Source: Plectrocnemia conspersa (lineage: Eukaryota; Arthropoda; Insecta; Trichoptera; Polycentropodidae). From it: DNA of 64,000 nucleotides. Position numbers and translations under genes: made by a program. Every line of letters starts with the position of its first letter. The stretch's first letter is position 1. The DNA lies in contig VTFK01000008.1 in assembly GCA_009617715.1 (NCBI GenBank), positions 310,001-374,000 of the forward strand, in the 5' to 3' direction. The notes beneath the pieces were generated by a model. It ran no database searches and was not told the DNA's origin. It worked only from the letters and a program-made list of their open reading frames with translations. Of this stretch, positions 63,280 to 64,000 are shown in pieces.

Positions 63280-64000
63280 CTGCGAGAAATAGTGAGAACA
63301 GTGAAGGAGCAAGGACAAAGGAAAATGTATTATATGATAATACATCCTTGAAATTCAGCATAAATTGTTTCACGAAGGAACGAAGGAATTTATAATTCGC
63401 AAGTATTCTTTTTTACCAGGGAAAATACTGTAGAATGATGTAGTTTAAATATTGACAAATATTTAAGTATCACGTGTATGTTAAATGTTTATTGCTACAA
63501 TTTATTTACATTAATAATATTAAGAACATAATAAATAATCACAATGGTATCATGAATTGAAAGAAAAGCTTTCACGAAGGTTGTATATTATGCCTTTTTT
63601 TGATATCTAAATCATTTTATTTCTGATACAAGTCAGATTAAAAATAAAACTCTAGTTCTTAAAATATACCATTTTAATGTTGCTATATTAATTTTATTAG
63701 AAAATAATAAAGAAGGCTTGTCTGTAATTTATTACAAAATTACAAGACAATTTTTAGTATATTAAAAAGAATGGGAGAAAGAACATATTCTATCTGTATT
63801 AAAATATTTTGGTTTGATCTTCCTCAATGCTTATTACTACTGCTTGATTCATGTTACGTCTCTGTCATCTAACCCGATAGAACTTTGGCTCTTTATAAGA
63901 TGATAAGGTTTTAAGTTTTCTCGAAATCTATGAAGCAAATTAAACTGGTTTACAAATTTTGTAACATCTCTAAAGTAGAGTAAGAGGTTTTTAATTAAAT

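Noticed and set aside
1..64000. CRISPR arrays, operons, phage or bacterial defence systems
   Set aside because: No regularly spaced repeats, no dense same-strand gene clusters; introns, SINEs and animal transposons show eukaryotic nuclear DNA.

Overview
This is nuclear DNA of an animal, most likely an insect. It is strongly A+T-rich, with long introns, GT-AG splice sites, tRNA-derived SINEs, Tc1/mariner, hAT and Transib DNA transposons and a Jockey-like LINE fragment. Coding density is very low. There are no operons, tRNA/rRNA genes, CRISPR arrays or bacterial signals that I can support, and I cannot fix the order or species.

Two protein-coding genes are supported, both on the minus strand and arranged head to tail. 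(1) An immunoglobulin-superfamily cell-surface protein enters from the right. One candidate N-terminal exon lies at 63197-63279. Five well-supported exons follow (43205-43337, 43023-43127, 42767-42958, 40387-40562, 37896-38186), with the stop codon at 37896-37898. Their splice phases agree at every junction, and one intron uses a GC-AG donor. (2) A gene starting at 33608 encodes the N-terminus of a GMAP-210/TRIP11-like Golgi coiled-coil protein (33432-33608 and 28809-28880). It then runs leftward; I found no further exon before the left edge.

Layout: 1-28.8 kb is intron-like or flanking DNA full of mobile-element remains. These are SINEs, a 269-bp hAT MITE with an 8-bp target duplication, a 1.9-kb element with about 230-bp inverted ends, a decayed mariner-family transposase and a LINE reverse-transcriptase fragment. 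28.9-33.4 kb is intron 1 of the GMAP-like gene. 33.7-37.9 kb is the space between the two genes. 37.9-43.3 kb holds the Ig-gene 3' exons, with mariner and hAT debris in the introns. 43.3-63.2 kb looks like a very long 5' intron of the Ig gene. It carries a decayed Transib element (48059-49872), a triple nest (MITE inside hAT inside mariner, about 50.9-52.9 kb), a diverged 570-bp tandem duplication and several CpG-containing, less A+T-rich blocks that could be regulatory.

The most interesting object is the Transib copy. Both ends read as a heptamer, an exact 23-bp spacer and an ACAAAA nonamer, flanked by a CGGCG duplication. This is the architecture of a V(D)J 23-RSS and fits the known Transib-RAG relationship. 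I did not find a convincing wholly new biological system; most other findings are transposon archaeology and gene-structure oddities.
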